Below, one piece after another: positions 6,137 to 6,596 of a stretch of DNA of 6,596 bases. The DNA comes from Bacteroidales bacterium (GTDB lineage: Bacteria > Bacteroidota > Bacteroidia > Bacteroidales > B18-G4). Numbering within the stretch: the stretch's first letter is position 1; the number at the start of each line of letters is the position of its first letter. The stretch covers positions 1-6,596 of the forward strand of contig JAUXCL010000140.1 of the NCBI GenBank assembly GCA_030618905.1, written 5' to 3'. The notes under the pieces are model-generated. The model was not told the origin of the DNA and did no database searches. It was given only the letters and a program-made list of their open reading frames with translations. A program made the translations under genes and the position numbers.

Positions 6137-6596
6137 TTATCCCTTATTCAGAATTTCCTCATAAAACGCTGCATATGTGTCAATATATGTGTCCATCGGC
6201 TGGAATGGTAACATTGGCTTTCCCGATTTTTTAATGTGGTCATCAACCTCAGTGTTGATTTTCTCACTACCCACGATCAAAGCATCGGAATAATCTATTG
6301 CAGCTTTGGAGATATTAACGAAGTTGGGGGTTTTATAGTATGCGAGGTCTTTATTGGTAATGCCTTCAAGCTTCGCCTTATTGCCAAACTCCTTATTCAG
6401 TACAGGCTCAAAATCGTCATCATAAACAGAATAAATTACTTTCGCATCAGCAAACAGGGGGTTATCCTTATACGCTTTCTTGATGTACATTGGAATCAGG
6501 TTGGTGATCCAACCATGGCAATGGACAATATCAGGACTCCATCCGAGCTTTTTTACAGTTTCCAATACGCCACGGCTAAAGAAAATAGACCGTTCA
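6137..6596 (-). CDS. Glycogen/starch synthase-like GT5-domain protein, partial
   Basis: The C-terminal 152 residues of a protein whose frame stays open to the right edge of the window. DIVHCHGW matches the family's HxHxW-type block in the N-terminal starch-synthase catalytic (GT5) domain of GlgA, and the following YIKKAYKDNPLFADAKVIYSV region fits the same domain. The protein then ends at a stop (6139-6137) about 140 residues after that motif, too early for the second Rossmann domain that carries the sugar-nucleotide site in full GlgA (about 480 residues). Short proteins of this kind, annotated glycogen synthase, are known in Bacteroidota, so this is probably natural rather than broken. A TTG at 6565 could be taken as a start, but the upstream codons continue the family-like sequence (SIFFSRGVLETVKK), so it is internal. 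Enzymatic activity is uncertain. It probably heads the DUF4270-glmS transcript. Confidence 0.85.
   Translation of the reverse strand, partial: ERSIFFSRGVLETVKKLGWSPDIVHCHGWITNLIPMYIKKAYKDNPLFADAKVIYSVYDDDFEPVLNKEFGNKAKLEGITNKDLAYYKTPNFVNISKAAIDYSDALIVGSEKINTEVDDHIKKSGKPMLPFQPMDTYIDTYAAFYEEILNKG

Overview
The window looks like chromosomal DNA from a member of the Bacteroidota, most likely a Bacteroidales/Marinilabiliales-type organism. The evidence is a DUF4270 lipoprotein sitting between a single-domain glycogen-synthase-like protein and glmS, AT-rich start regions without Shine-Dalgarno sequences, a TAnnTTTG-type -7 promoter element, and an S41 peptidase of Bacteroidota type. The assignment rests on protein character and gene order; no database search was possible.

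Layout. Positions 1-580 hold no convincing protein gene. They contain a GC-rich perfect palindrome that looks like a dispersed intergenic repeat (86-111), a sigma-54-type -24/-12 promoter (272-288), about 200 nt of AT-rich non-coding DNA, and a strong intrinsic terminator with a GCAA tetraloop (475-506). A candidate housekeeping -7 element (519-526) follows directly. Two genes then run rightward: a membrane-anchored S41 C-terminal processing peptidase (581-2200) and an iron-type superoxide dismutase (2225-2803), 24 nt apart. A repeat-rich AT spacer (2811-2903) separates them from a leftward cluster. In transcription order that cluster is a GT5-only glycogen/starch-synthase-like gene (cut by the right edge, 6596-6137), a DUF4270 lipoprotein that appears to start with TTG (6090-4768), and glmS (4743-2905).

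How they work together. The two rightward genes fit envelope protein processing and oxidative-stress defence, but their pairing may be only positional. The leftward cluster links a sugar-nucleotide-dependent glycosyltransferase fold, an outer-membrane or periplasmic lipoprotein of unknown function, and the enzyme that commits fructose-6-phosphate to amino-sugar (cell-envelope) synthesis. Its tight same-strand packing suggests one transcript.

The most interesting unexplained feature is the sigma-54-like promoter followed by a terminator with no gene between them. It predicts an undescribed small RNA of about 200 nt, or a regulated leader upstream of the S41 peptidase.
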